A stretch of DNA of 64,000 nucleotides from Cladocopium goreaui (Eukaryota; Sar; Dinophyceae; Suessiales; Symbiodiniaceae). The translations under genes were made by a program, and so were the position numbers. The first letter of the stretch is position 1. Each line of letters starts with the position of its first letter. The stretch lies in the NCBI GenBank assembly GCA_947184155.2, contig CAMXCT020002664.1:26872-90871 (forward strand). The letters run 5' to 3'. The notes beneath the pieces are model-generated. The model had not been told where the DNA came from. It searched no databases and saw nothing but the letters and a program-made list of their open reading frames with translations. Below, piece after piece: positions 55,031-64,000 of the stretch.

Positions 55031-55232
55031 TGTTTTTGTTTCGACCTAATACCTACATAGGTACATGCATGAGTATTGAGCACATTTATATGCGCCTTCA
55101 AGGCTCAAGAAAGAGGTATATAGAGTAACCCTGTAGACAAGCACGGACCGGCAATAGGCTGAGTAAAACAAGTGCTGTCATTGGGGAAGACGCCTTAGCT
55201 GATCTTGAAGTAGACGCTAGGGCCCCTCTTCA
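55031..55232 (+). repeat. Candidate 5' LTR of E5, about 202 bp
   Basis: Starts TGTTTTTG right after a G12C5 tract and ends CTCTTCA two bases before the primer-binding site. GTATATAGAG near 55115 could serve as a TATA-like box. The partner LTR is outside the window, so the start is inferred from TG...CA and from the primer-binding site. Confidence 0.45.
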
Positions 55233-55234
55233 AG

Positions 55235-55248
55235 TGGTAGCGGAGCTG
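55235..55248 (+). promoter_or_regulatory. Primer-binding site of E5
   Basis: TGGTAGCGGAGCTG, identical to that of E1, two bases after the presumed LTR end. Confidence 0.7.
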
Positions 55249-55289
55249 TGATCCCTCATTGAGGGTGAGCTCCAGGTAGAGCCCAAGAA

Positions 55290-58274
55290 ATGGCAAGCCA
55301 TGGCTATGATGATGATGACTTCGACATTGTCGATGCAAATGAATGGAACCAATATGACTCTTATGCAATGAGAAGAGCACCCCAGCATACACAGATTCAT
55401 ATGACGCAACAGATGACTACAAAGGTTGCTCCAGCCTATGATGGGCGAACCAGCTTCTTTGCTTTTGAGGATGCAATTGATGACTGGTGTGACATTACGG
55501 AGTTAGAACCAGAGAAACGTGGTCCAGCATTGCGCAACAGACTGGAAGGAGATGCTCAACAATACAAGAGGCTATTGGATAGAGAACTACTCAGGGATCC
55601 CCATGAAGGAGTGCACTATTTCAAAAGATTTCTACGACCTCATTTCATCAAAGGTGCCCAGAACGTGTTCTTATACCGTTTCATGCAGTTCATGAAGTTC
55701 AACAGAGGAACAATGGATCTTCAGAAGTGGATGACTAGATTTCAACTCACTGGCAATAGACTTATTGAGTCTTGGATGGATTTACTTCCAGAAGTAACAG
55801 TGACTAGTCCTGAATCAATCCTGTTTGTTCAACAACGACGTCAAGAACATGAACGAGATCAACAAGAGAGAGCTGAAGTAGCAGCAGCCTCAGGAACACC
55901 CCATGTAGCTGTTCCTTGGACAGATGAACTGGCACTAGCGGCATTCAGACAATTTCAGGAAAATCGTAGAGAAGCACAGCGACAAGCATTCCCACTGGGT
56001 GAAAATTTGCTAGCATTGATTTTTGTAAGTCTAGCTGACCTGAGTCAAGATCAGAGAAACACACTCACAAGTATCATGACACATCGTGGACGAACCCTCG
56101 ATCGATACAACATTCAAGAACTACGTGACCTGTTTTTGGAAATGTTTTGCACTACCAAAACAGCAGTTGACAATCCATTGATGCAACCCTCTGGCATGGC
56201 ACAGAGAAGATCTTTCCTCGTACTGGATGAAGGTGAATTAGAAGGAACCGACGGCTATTGGGCCGAAGATGAAGAAGACGGCGCAGAAGGATTCCTGGAT
56301 GCTTTAGAAGATGTTTTCTGGGTTTATGATGACGCCAACTTCACATGGTATCAGAGAAGGTTCCAAGGCAAATACATCAGACGAGGCAAAGGTAAAGGAA
56401 AGAGAAAAGGAAAAGGAAAAGGCAGAGGAGGACGAAGGTTCTTCAGATCAAGAAAAGGAAAAGGCCGAGGAAAAGGAAGAAGAAAAGGCCGTGCTCACAT
56501 GGTGAGTGAAGAAGGTTATGAAGATGAATGGCAAGAAGATGAATGGAATGAAAACTATGACGGCTATTGGGCCGATGATCAAACCTGGAATGAAGGCTAT
56601 TGGGCCTATGATGATCTGTACTACATGGATGAGTATGGATACTTCCAGAAGAAAGGAAAAGGAAAAGGAAAAGGAAAGAAAGGCAAGAAAGGCAAGGATG
56701 ATGATGGAAAAGGAGGAAAGCCAGGAGATGGAAAAGGCAAGTCGAACTATGTTCAACCTCAGACCACATCAGCTCCTGCCATACAGAATCAACCAACTCA
56801 ACAAGCTCATTATTCTTCTGCAGCTTCAAGTTCTGGTCATGGTTTCTTTTCATTTGGAACAACTGAACCAGCACGTGTTGATGTTGCAGAGACAGAGCCA
56901 GCACGTGTTGATGTTTTGACATCCACGTATGCAGCACAAGATGAACAACGACGTACTCGTCGTGGAGGACAGAACCAACGTGATGCAAGAGCACATCAAA
57001 ACAGGAGAGAAATGAAGAGATTCCCTGTTCTGGTTGGAGAAGTTGGGGCACTACGACAAGGTGTACAACAACGTCCAGCGGTAGTGCCCAGGCAAGTTGG
57101 TCTTCAAGAAGGTGAGGCTTCATGGAAGCCATTGGCAGAAGGCACATCATTGTTTTCACATGGATGCTCTACAGAGATAGAGGAACCATCACAGCAGAGT
57201 GCTTTTTCATTTCATACTGTACAAACTGATCTGGCATGTGAGAATGGACTAGCTTTTCACACAGAGAATTCTGCACCACCAACTGTGTGTATTCTGGATC
57301 TTGGATGCACAAGAGCTATGGGCTCTCGACGAGCAGTTGAAGCATTTTGCAGATATGTTGACTCACATCCCAACAGTGGACTCTGGTATGAAATTCAGCC
57401 AACAAGTTCAAGATTCTTCTTTGCAAACTCACAACAATCAAAATGTACTGAGAAGCTCGTGATATTCATGTATGATCATGGATGGAACACTCAGTTTACA
57501 GAATTCGACATTGTCGAAGAAGGTGATGTCCCACTGTTGATGTCACTTCCACAGATGAGAAACCTTGGATTTCAATTTGAACTTACTCCAGAGAAGGCTT
57601 ATTTGTCCTGTGCACGTATTGGCATGAGAAAAATGGTTTTGAGGACAGCCATTAGTACTCATCTCATTCTCGACCTACAAGATGTAGCATGGTACATGAG
57701 CCAAGTTCATTTCAAGACTCCACAAGTCAAAAGTTTCTATTCACAACACGATCACTTTGAGTACAGCCAGATTGCTGTCAAACAAGATGATCATGAAGGA
57801 GAAGCTTTGGTGACTGGTGACTACTGGCAGGTTGATCCACTACGTCGTGAACTCATCAGGCACCACAAGGACAAGAGAATGAACTTACATGAGATGACTC
57901 GATCAGAGAAAACTCCAATTCCAAAAGATCAACTTCTTGATGAGAGAGAAACTCACATGGAATTCCAGAAGAGCAAGAAGAAGGTTCTTCACAAGGACAA
58001 CTGGCGCACTGAGAAGAAGAGGTTTTCTGAACAGAGTGAAGAGTTCTGGAAGGGCAAGACCATCTACAAGATCAAGGAGGACTACGTGATCCCAGATGAC
58101 ATTGTCAGAAGTGACATTGATCGTGCAAGGCCCTTTCGTGGAAACATTGATGATCTTTTTCACCCTGAGTCAGCCTCTTCAGTGCCATCAGGTGTACAGA
58201 AGAAGAAGCCAAGCTCCTTAAAGAAGGAGGAAGGCAAACCGATTTCAAATGGACCAGGCTCGAAAAAAGATTGA
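55290..58274 (+). CDS. gag-pol: E5 gag and protease, 994 codons
   Basis: The gag helical domain (about residues 45-290; FFAFEDAIDDWCDITEL, YNIQELRDLFLEMFC) is followed by lysine-glycine tracts (about 362-405 and 452-485) separated by YW/DE-rich acidic repeats of the form DGYWADD. There is no CCHC knuckle; the KGKG tracts may replace it. The protease motif at about residue 667 is CILDLGCTRAMGS, with L in place of the S or T next to the catalytic aspartate. The C-terminal region is charged. The frame ends at TGA after an A6 run (58263-58268), and the integrase frame starts 26 bases earlier in the +1 frame. Confidence 0.8.
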   Translation: MASHGYDDDDFDIVDANEWNQYDSYAMRRAPQHTQIHMTQQMTTKVAPAYDGRTSFFAFEDAIDDWCDITELEPEKRGPALRNRLEGDAQQYKRLLDRELLRDPHEGVHYFKRFLRPHFIKGAQNVFLYRFMQFMKFNRGTMDLQKWMTRFQLTGNRLIESWMDLLPEVTVTSPESILFVQQRRQEHERDQQERAEVAAASGTPHVAVPWTDELALAAFRQFQENRREAQRQAFPLGENLLALIFVSLADLSQDQRNTLTSIMTHRGRTLDRYNIQELRDLFLEMFCTTKTAVDNPLMQPSGMAQRRSFLVLDEGELEGTDGYWAEDEEDGAEGFLDALEDVFWVYDDANFTWYQRRFQGKYIRRGKGKGKRKGKGKGRGGRRFFRSRKGKGRGKGRRKGRAHMVSEEGYEDEWQEDEWNENYDGYWADDQTWNEGYWAYDDLYYMDEYGYFQKKGKGKGKGKKGKKGKDDDGKGGKPGDGKGKSNYVQPQTTSAPAIQNQPTQQAHYSSAASSSGHGFFSFGTTEPARVDVAETEPARVDVLTSTYAAQDEQRRTRRGGQNQRDARAHQNRREMKRFPVLVGEVGALRQGVQQRPAVVPRQVGLQEGEASWKPLAEGTSLFSHGCSTEIEEPSQQSAFSFHTVQTDLACENGLAFHTENSAPPTVCILDLGCTRAMGSRRAVEAFCRYVDSHPNSGLWYEIQPTSSRFFFANSQQSKCTEKLVIFMYDHGWNTQFTEFDIVEEGDVPLLMSLPQMRNLGFQFELTPEKAYLSCARIGMRKMVLRTAISTHLILDLQDVAWYMSQVHFKTPQVKSFYSQHDHFEYSQIAVKQDDHEGEALVTGDYWQVDPLRRELIRHHKDKRMNLHEMTRSEKTPIPKDQLLDERETHMEFQKSKKKVLHKDNWRTEKKRFSEQSEEFWKGKTIYKIKEDYVIPDDIVRSDIDRARPFRGNIDDLFHPESASSVPSGVQKKKPSSLKKEEGKPISNGPGSKKD

Positions 58275-59970
58275 GGTAGGTCCACCTGCAGCCAAAAGAC
58301 ACGTAGGTAAGCAGAAACCTCAGGTTGTCGATGACTCTCAATCAGGTTCATCAAGAAAGAAGGTTGTTGTCTCCTATCCCAAGCTTGATGAAGAAGATGA
58401 GCTTGATAAGGTAGCTAGGGAGTTAGGTTTGGACAAAATTGATTCAGATGAACCTCAAGTCATTGAACCAAAACATTCTGCACCTGCGCGCAACCGTGGT
58501 AAGCAAGATTCAGAAAGTCAAGTTGAGAAACTAGGTAGTGATGCTCTTGAGCCTAGGCGAGTTTCGATTCCACTGCCTGGTAGTGAAGTGCAAGCCATGA
58601 CACCAGCATACAGAAAGATGCTCAGGAAACTGGAGGATAGTGTGGAACTTTACAAGCTTCATATCAAACACTATCACATGTCTCCTACTCAATTCAGACG
58701 AAGGACTTCCATGTTAGGACTTCCTGACTCTGTCTATCAGAAGTATGAGGAGATGTACAACAAGTGTCGTGTGTGTAGTACTTCCATTGCACCACCGCCG
58801 CGAGCCAGAATTTCAGGCATACGATCCACCAACTTTGGAGATGTTATCTTTGTTGATCATGCTGAAATTCAGTTGAGGAAGAACAAGTACATGGTGTTGC
58901 TTGTTCTTGATGGTGCAACCAACTTACTTTGGGCTACGGCACAAAACTCACTGAACAACAAGGAGACCATTCAGGCTCTAAGGTTGTGGAGTGATGAACA
59001 CAATTGTATGCCTAAAGCCATTGTAGGTGATGAAGCTTTCTTTCAAGAAGACTTTCTGACTTATTACCGAACTCATGGTATCAAGGAATGTCCCTGTGGT
59101 TCAAGAACCCCATGGCCTAACAGAGCTGAATCAGCTGTCAGACTTTTCAAACGACAATGGCAAATCATGTCCAAGAACCTTGAAGATGATAGGTTCAAAG
59201 GAATCACCATCAGAGAAGCTGTGAAGCGTACTGTTTGGGCCAGAAACACTCAACTCACTGTTAGTGGTTATTCTCCTTTGGAAATTGCCACTGGTAGAAG
59301 ACCACCAGATCTTCTGGATATTGAGACTTCTGATCCTGCTCAACTTAGTGTTGACCCTTTACCTGAAGACAGAACACAACTCGAGTTGCAAAGGTTAGCA
59401 CTGAGGGCACATCAGGAAGCCAGACAAGCTGCTGACCTCAGACATGACATGGCCAAACGAACAATGCCATCAGATGGACCTTACAAACCAGGTGACAAGG
59501 TTTTCGTTTGGAGTTCCCCTGTCAATGCTAATGCTATTGCTTCAAAGGCATGGAAGAAGGAAAGATGGATCAGAGGTACTGTTATCTCTCAAGAAGGTGC
59601 TATGGTCAATGTTCATGTTGACAACGCAGTCATGCGTGTTAATCAATCGAAGGTGAGACGTGACCATGATGAATGGCATGATGTTGCTGTTCCTGGACTT
59701 GACACATCAGAACCTGTTCCACTTGCAGTTGAAGATGAAGATGACTATGAACCAGACATAGCTGAATATGCTGAAGCCTATTTAGGTGAACAAGCTCACT
59801 GGTTTTGTCAAACTGGCAAGTGTGATGTTGTGGAACTTTTCAGTAGCAACACTGGTCTTAGTTGGCACATGGCACGATTGAACATGAAGGTTGGTGAACC
59901 CATTGATCACAAGCATGGTTGGAGTTTCAACAGCAAAAAAGAAACAAAACCAAGTTTGGAAACAACTTGA
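58249..59970 (+). CDS. pol: E5 integrase and start of methyltransferase-like domain
   Basis: A CRVC half of the pre-integrase finger (about residue 173), then the integrase core: D in IFVDHAEI (about 204), D in AIVGDEAFF (about 260), E in NRAESAVRLFK (about 291). The DNA-binding end contains KPGDKVFVW and RWIRGTVISQEGAMVNVHVD. From about residue 524, CDVVELFSSNTGLSWHMARL resembles motif I of a class I methyltransferase. The frame is lost at an A6 run (59935-59940) and the domain continues in the next ORF. Confidence 0.85.
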   Translation: MDQARKKIEVGPPAAKRHVGKQKPQVVDDSQSGSSRKKVVVSYPKLDEEDELDKVARELGLDKIDSDEPQVIEPKHSAPARNRGKQDSESQVEKLGSDALEPRRVSIPLPGSEVQAMTPAYRKMLRKLEDSVELYKLHIKHYHMSPTQFRRRTSMLGLPDSVYQKYEEMYNKCRVCSTSIAPPPRARISGIRSTNFGDVIFVDHAEIQLRKNKYMVLLVLDGATNLLWATAQNSLNNKETIQALRLWSDEHNCMPKAIVGDEAFFQEDFLTYYRTHGIKECPCGSRTPWPNRAESAVRLFKRQWQIMSKNLEDDRFKGITIREAVKRTVWARNTQLTVSGYSPLEIATGRRPPDLLDIETSDPAQLSVDPLPEDRTQLELQRLALRAHQEARQAADLRHDMAKRTMPSDGPYKPGDKVFVWSSPVNANAIASKAWKKERWIRGTVISQEGAMVNVHVDNAVMRVNQSKVRRDHDEWHDVAVPGLDTSEPVPLAVEDEDDYEPDIAEYAEAYLGEQAHWFCQTGKCDVVELFSSNTGLSWHMARLNMKVGEPIDHKHGWSFNSKKETKPSLETT

Positions 59971-62275
59971 GAAGCTTGATCCTGAGTACGTGTTGATCAC
60001 AAATCCTTCACCAAATTCCTGGAAATACTCGGTATTCAAGTTTTGCCTTGATGTGATGAAATGGCAAGCTGACCGAGGAAAAGGTTTCTTGGTGATTGCA
60101 CCACCTGATTCAGGATTTGCTCAGTTTTTGGCTTGGAAGAAATTTCAGAAAGACAGAATCAAGTATCACATTGGTTGTTTCAACCTTGACATGACAAATT
60201 ACTGTCGTTGTGATCCTTCAATCAAGAACTTGCGTGGGTATTACAATCATGATGAAGACTTTGACATGTTGGAACCACAGCATGCCTTCAATAGAGAAGG
60301 GAAGCTTTGGAATGATCCACAATGGAAGGTCTTACCATCTCACTTGTGTTCATTCATTGCGCAGTTCACACAACTCGTACCTTTGCAGAACATGAGACAA
60401 TGTTTCTTGTTTGAAGATCTGTTGGAACATTTTGATGATGGAGCATTGTGTGGCACGTCAATGTTTTTGGACCGTGAACCTGAGTGCTCATGTTTGTTGC
60501 AAGACTTGCATCATGTTGAGACCTCGATTCCAGTGCCATTGAAGCACATCCTTCCACAGAGGTTTACCACCCAGTTACTTGTTCAAACATTGAGGAAGAT
60601 TGATCAGTTGCCAAGGAGTACAGAGGCTAGTGTCAGAGAATCAACTGACCCCAGAATCATTGAACTGATTCCTGGACTACAAGGTGTCAGAAAGAAGACA
60701 TTGCCTCAAATGTACTTTGAAGATTGCAGCGTGTTCAGAGGAACTTATGGAAGAGTGAATCCTTTGTCTCAACATCCTGAAGATGCTGTCTTACTCATTT
60801 GGAAACCTGGTGACTATGATCATGTTTACTTCATGTTTGTGTCACAGTTGTATCCACATCATGAACAGTTCAAAATCCATGAATGGAGTATGATCGTCTT
60901 TTCACGAGAAACGACTGGTGCTATCAAAAGGAGAGTTGAAGATCCTCCTAGTTCAAGTAGCACACCACCAAATGGTGACGATCCCATTCATCCAGATCAG
61001 CATGGTGATGTTCCACCAAATGATGATGAGATGTTGAGTGGTGATGAACCAGAAGATCCTCTGGATGATGATAATCAACCTGATTACAATACTGGACCTG
61101 ATCCAGGTGATGATGATGATCAAGAGTACATCATTCCAGATGATTATGGACCACCACCTGATGATGATTTGGATATGCCAGGAATACAGGACTCGGGGGA
61201 AACACATCAACCAAGTTCACCATCAACTCCGTTTTCCAATCCTGACATTCCAATCGAAGAGATTGCTGATCCTGGACAAGATGACGATTCACCACCAGGA
61301 CCTGATCCGACGTCAGAGCCTATCAGAGTTCAAAGGAAACAGAGACAGATCTCAACTGATTCTACTGATGCTTTACCAAAGGCAAAGGCAAAGGTGATTA
61401 TCAAGAGGCCAAAGGTTCAATTACCAGGTCATGTTCAGCCAATTTCAGTTCCTACTCAGAAACCTCATGAAGATGAAGATGAAGGACCTTCACATGATCC
61501 TACTGCCTCAAGTTCACATGATAATACAATTCCATTGCCTACTACTACACCAACATCGTTTACGCCAGGTGACTTTGCGCAGCCAGCGCAACAGCAGTCT
61601 TCACAAGGAACACCAGAATTGGTATCATCACAACATGATGATGATGAAACAGAACCATATGAAACAGACGACACTCCTGTTTTGACTGAGGATGACATTG
61701 CTCAGCTTCAGGAAGAAGATGTGGACACTGAACCTTACACATCAGACCACTCTCATTTTGTCAATGTTGATGGTACTGTTTTCGTTCCTTTAGGACCAAA
61801 GGTCCAAGCTGCACCTGAGTTTGGTTCATACGATGTTACTGGATTCAAACAGTTTGAACAGTATCTTGCCAAGAATGGAAAGAAGCAGCCAAAGGCAGAA
61901 TCAGTTATCACTCAAGAAGTCTTGAGAAAGTATGCTAAGGAGATCAAACAAGCCAAGCTTGAAGAATTCAGAAGTTTTCTGGACTTCACTGCCATGACTT
62001 TCAGAGACAAGAGACGTCATAAGATTGATAACTATGTCACTGGCAGATGGGTGCTTACCATCAAGGTTGATAAGGATGGACAGTTCAAGAAGTTCAAGGC
62101 TAGATGGGTATGTAGAGGCTTTCAAGATGCTCAAAAGTATGACTTACAGACTGACAGTCCTACTGCTACCAGGTATGGTTTTCGTGTGGCATCTCAGCAT
62201 GCAGCCTCGATGTACTGGGATTTACTCCATTTAGACTTGAAAACTGCCTTCCTTCAGGGGGAACATACGACTTAG
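59891..62275 (+). CDS. pol: E5 methyltransferase-like domain and RT N-terminus
   Basis: Residues about 15-90 continue the methyltransferase-like domain (LEKLDPEYVLITNPSPNSWKYS in the motif IV position, GKGFLVIAPPDSGFAQFLAW after it); the PC dipeptide of active cytosine-5 enzymes is not present. A domain of about 250 residues of unknown function follows, then a long acidic D/P-rich linker, then the RT start (NYVTGRWVLTIKVDKDGQFK, ARWVCRGFQD, TDSPTATRYGFR, LDLKTAFLQGE). The frame ends at a one-base loss next to a G5 run (62257-62261). Confidence 0.8.
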   Translation: MVNPLITSMVGVSTAKKKQNQVWKQLEKLDPEYVLITNPSPNSWKYSVFKFCLDVMKWQADRGKGFLVIAPPDSGFAQFLAWKKFQKDRIKYHIGCFNLDMTNYCRCDPSIKNLRGYYNHDEDFDMLEPQHAFNREGKLWNDPQWKVLPSHLCSFIAQFTQLVPLQNMRQCFLFEDLLEHFDDGALCGTSMFLDREPECSCLLQDLHHVETSIPVPLKHILPQRFTTQLLVQTLRKIDQLPRSTEASVRESTDPRIIELIPGLQGVRKKTLPQMYFEDCSVFRGTYGRVNPLSQHPEDAVLLIWKPGDYDHVYFMFVSQLYPHHEQFKIHEWSMIVFSRETTGAIKRRVEDPPSSSSTPPNGDDPIHPDQHGDVPPNDDEMLSGDEPEDPLDDDNQPDYNTGPDPGDDDDQEYIIPDDYGPPPDDDLDMPGIQDSGETHQPSSPSTPFSNPDIPIEEIADPGQDDDSPPGPDPTSEPIRVQRKQRQISTDSTDALPKAKAKVIIKRPKVQLPGHVQPISVPTQKPHEDEDEGPSHDPTASSSHDNTIPLPTTTPTSFTPGDFAQPAQQQSSQGTPELVSSQHDDDETEPYETDDTPVLTEDDIAQLQEEDVDTEPYTSDHSHFVNVDGTVFVPLGPKVQAAPEFGSYDVTGFKQFEQYLAKNGKKQPKAESVITQEVLRKYAKEIKQAKLEEFRSFLDFTAMTFRDKRRHKIDNYVTGRWVLTIKVDKDGQFKKFKARWVCRGFQDAQKYDLQTDSPTATRYGFRVASQHAASMYWDLLHLDLKTAFLQGEHTT

Positions 62276-64000
62276 ACCGCCGCGTTATCCATGTTCAGTT
62301 GCCTACTGACATTGGTTTGCCTCCTTACTTGGTTGGTTTGTGCACTCGTTCCGTCTATGGACTTGCGGACGCACCACTTAGATGGTGGAACCGCCTTGAC
62401 AAATTTCTGATTTCGCTTGGTATTCAACCAACAAGAGCTGACAGGTGTACATATGTATGCTATGATGGTGCCTTTAAGGAGCCAAAACAGGTTAGCTTTG
62501 CTGACTCTGAGGCAACAGAACCAGCACCTGTGACATACTACGTAAACTCACAAGACAGTGAGGAAACGCGTGATGAATCCTCCGACATTGCTGAGGAAGT
62601 TCATAAGTCTCTTTTGGTTGAAGAAAGATTGTTTTCAGCTTGCTATCAACAAACCCAAACATGGAAACAGAGGAAAGAGTTCAAGGAGAAGAAGGTTGAA
62701 GATTGTGCTTGGGACTCCTGTTGTTGATGAAACTTTGTTGAAGTTTTTGGAATCTGTTGAACACAAGTCTGGTTGGTATCCTTTTGAAAATGGTCATGCT
62801 CAAGTTGCTTATCGTGCAAAGGCTTTGAGAACTCCTGATTCACATTATGATCGAAAGAAGTTTCACTTGAGAACTTCCATTGTGAAGAGGAAAGGAGTTT
62901 GGTGGTTGCTTGAGATGAATCATGACATGAACAAGGACAATGTTTCCATAAGTTTGGAAGAAGAAGCTGAAGTACTTGTTTCAGTCTTCTTACCTTCAGA
63001 GCGTACTTATCTTGCCACGACACCACAGTTGACACCTGAGATTGTTGAACAACTCTTGGAACACTTCATGGACCCTGTGAATGGCAGTAATGCCAAGGGA
63101 AGAAAACCTATTGGCATGTGTTGTTTGCATGTTGACGACTTGTTCATTACAGGAACTCCAGAGTTTCTGGAGAAGTTCAAGAAAGTTGTCAAGTCACAAT
63201 TCAAGATTGGTCATGAAGATGTGAATGATTTGATGTTCACTGGTCAACGTGTGAAATGGATCACTGATGAGAAGACCAAGAAGAAATCACATATCACTGT
63301 TGAACAATCACTTTGCGTCAGTGAACTTACTGAGGTTGTCATACCAAAAGGTTTGAAGGATGAAGACAAATGTGACAAAGATCTCCACACTGCCTACAGG
63401 TCACTCTTAGGTAGTATCAACTGGTTACAATCAAGAACCCAATTTCAGTCATGTTATCAGTTTTCACGTTGTGCTTCTGCCGCTGCTTCCCCCACCATAG
63501 GTGATTGCAAAACGCTGAACAAACTTTGCAGGCAAATTGTAGGTGACCCGATGGAACTTATGTTCTGGCCACTGCAAGGTGATCATAGATTAGTTGCAAT
63601 GCCAGATGCAGCGTTTAGGAACAACAGCGACAAATCCTCACAGCGCGCAATGGTTATTTTCATGGCTGAACCGAGAAAGGAAAAGAGCAAAAACACCAGA
63701 GGTTCTCTTATTTTCTTTGAATCAACCAAAATCAAACGGACCACGTTGAGCACAACTGTTGCAGAGTTGTATGCACTCATGAAGTGTTATGGTACATGTC
63801 AAATGTTGAGAGGACTGATCAAGGACATCACTGGACTTTCAAGTGAGATTCATATGAGGACTGATGCAAACAATCTTGTGACCACTGCCAGCACTACTCA
63901 TGTTCCTGAACAACAAGAGACCATTCATATGATTCAGATGCTTAGGAAAGAAGCATGTTCAGGTTCTATTGCTGACTTGTCACATATCAGAACTCAATGG
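62276..64000 (+). pseudogene. pol: E5 RT and RNase H, frame-shifted, incomplete at the edge
   Basis: 62299-62727 carries VIHVQLPTDIG, LCTRSVYGLADAPLRWWNRL and a long insert. From about 62700 another frame continues to the window end with MCCLHVDDLFITG (RT box with H for Y), YRSLLGSINWLQSRTQFQ, RNase H acids in VAMPDAAFRNN, TVAELYALMKC and RTDANNLV. The sequence stops before the end of RNase H. Confidence 0.8.

Larger units (their letters stand above)
55031..64000 (+). mobile_element. Ty1/copia retrotransposon E5, runs off the window
   Basis: A different lineage from E1-E3. Primer-binding site, KGKG-rich gag, protease, integrase, methyltransferase-like domain, RT and RNase H are all in one direction, with frame breaks beside homopolymers. 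The right end is outside the window. Confidence 0.85.

Noticed and set aside
61038-61397. Opposite- and alternate-frame ORFs over the acidic linker of E5
   Set aside because: Shadows of the GATGAT-rich coding sequence; methionine- and isoleucine-rich translations are typical artefacts.

Overview
The window looks like nuclear DNA of a dinoflagellate, most likely Symbiodiniaceae-like. The case rests on several large Ty1/copia retrotransposons, a tRNA-headed SINE, families of retroposed copies with short A tails, and almost no recognisable host genes. No rRNA, CRISPR array, bacterial operon or complete single-copy host gene was found. Some open frames given here begin with GTG or TTG; they are open stretches rather than proven starts. 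All homology statements come from reading the sequence by eye.

Region 1 (1-19.9 kb) is GC-richer and codes mainly on the minus strand. A 13.85-kb unit, here called L (2570-16418, minus sense), carries in transcript order: an unknown ORF, an ankyrin-repeat ORF, a tandem array of four structured hairpins, a glycosyltransferase-like ORF, an 817-residue protein with an alpha/beta-hydrolase nucleophile elbow, an Upf1/Dna2-type SF1 helicase spread over several frames, an acidic linker and a conserved 400-codon ORF. A 2.6-kb structured noncoding 3' region follows, ending in exactly eight A residues. Immediately beyond the A8 lies a 19-bp sequence that recurs almost perfectly at 16419-16436, so L appears to be one very long target-primed retroposition event. 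Copy R (16539-19876, plus sense) is a 5'-truncated relative that makes the left and right ends a 3.3-kb inverted repeat. Copy C (about 46.73-47.77 kb) is a third one. No reverse transcriptase was recognised in L. Its 3' tail resembles that of the SINE at 43.96 kb and of a 337-bp insert at 31.16 kb, all ending in A8, which suggests one shared LINE machinery.

Region 2 (19.9-41.2 kb) holds two copia elements side by side on the plus strand. E1 runs from 19877 to 30386 and has a truncated, interrupted 5' LTR. E2 runs from 30552 to 41209 and is flanked by a 5-bp duplication, GAAAG. Both have gag with two CCHC knuckles, protease, integrase, RT and RNase H, then a methyltransferase-like C-terminal domain, and then a separate third ORF (ORF3) of unknown function that begins at AG-CCATGG.

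Region 3 (41.2-55.0 kb) is a graveyard: a probable LINE RT remnant, a 5'-truncated copia (E3) with its own ORF3 and a SINE inside, copy C, a truncated copia (E4) of another lineage with a membrane segment and coiled coil after RNase H, two MITE-like palindromes, and minisatellites.

Region 4 (55.03-64.0 kb) is a fifth copia (E5) with a different architecture. It has a KGKG-rich gag without knuckles, a DLGC protease motif, a methyltransferase-like domain between integrase and RT, and an HVDD reverse transcriptase. It runs off the right edge.
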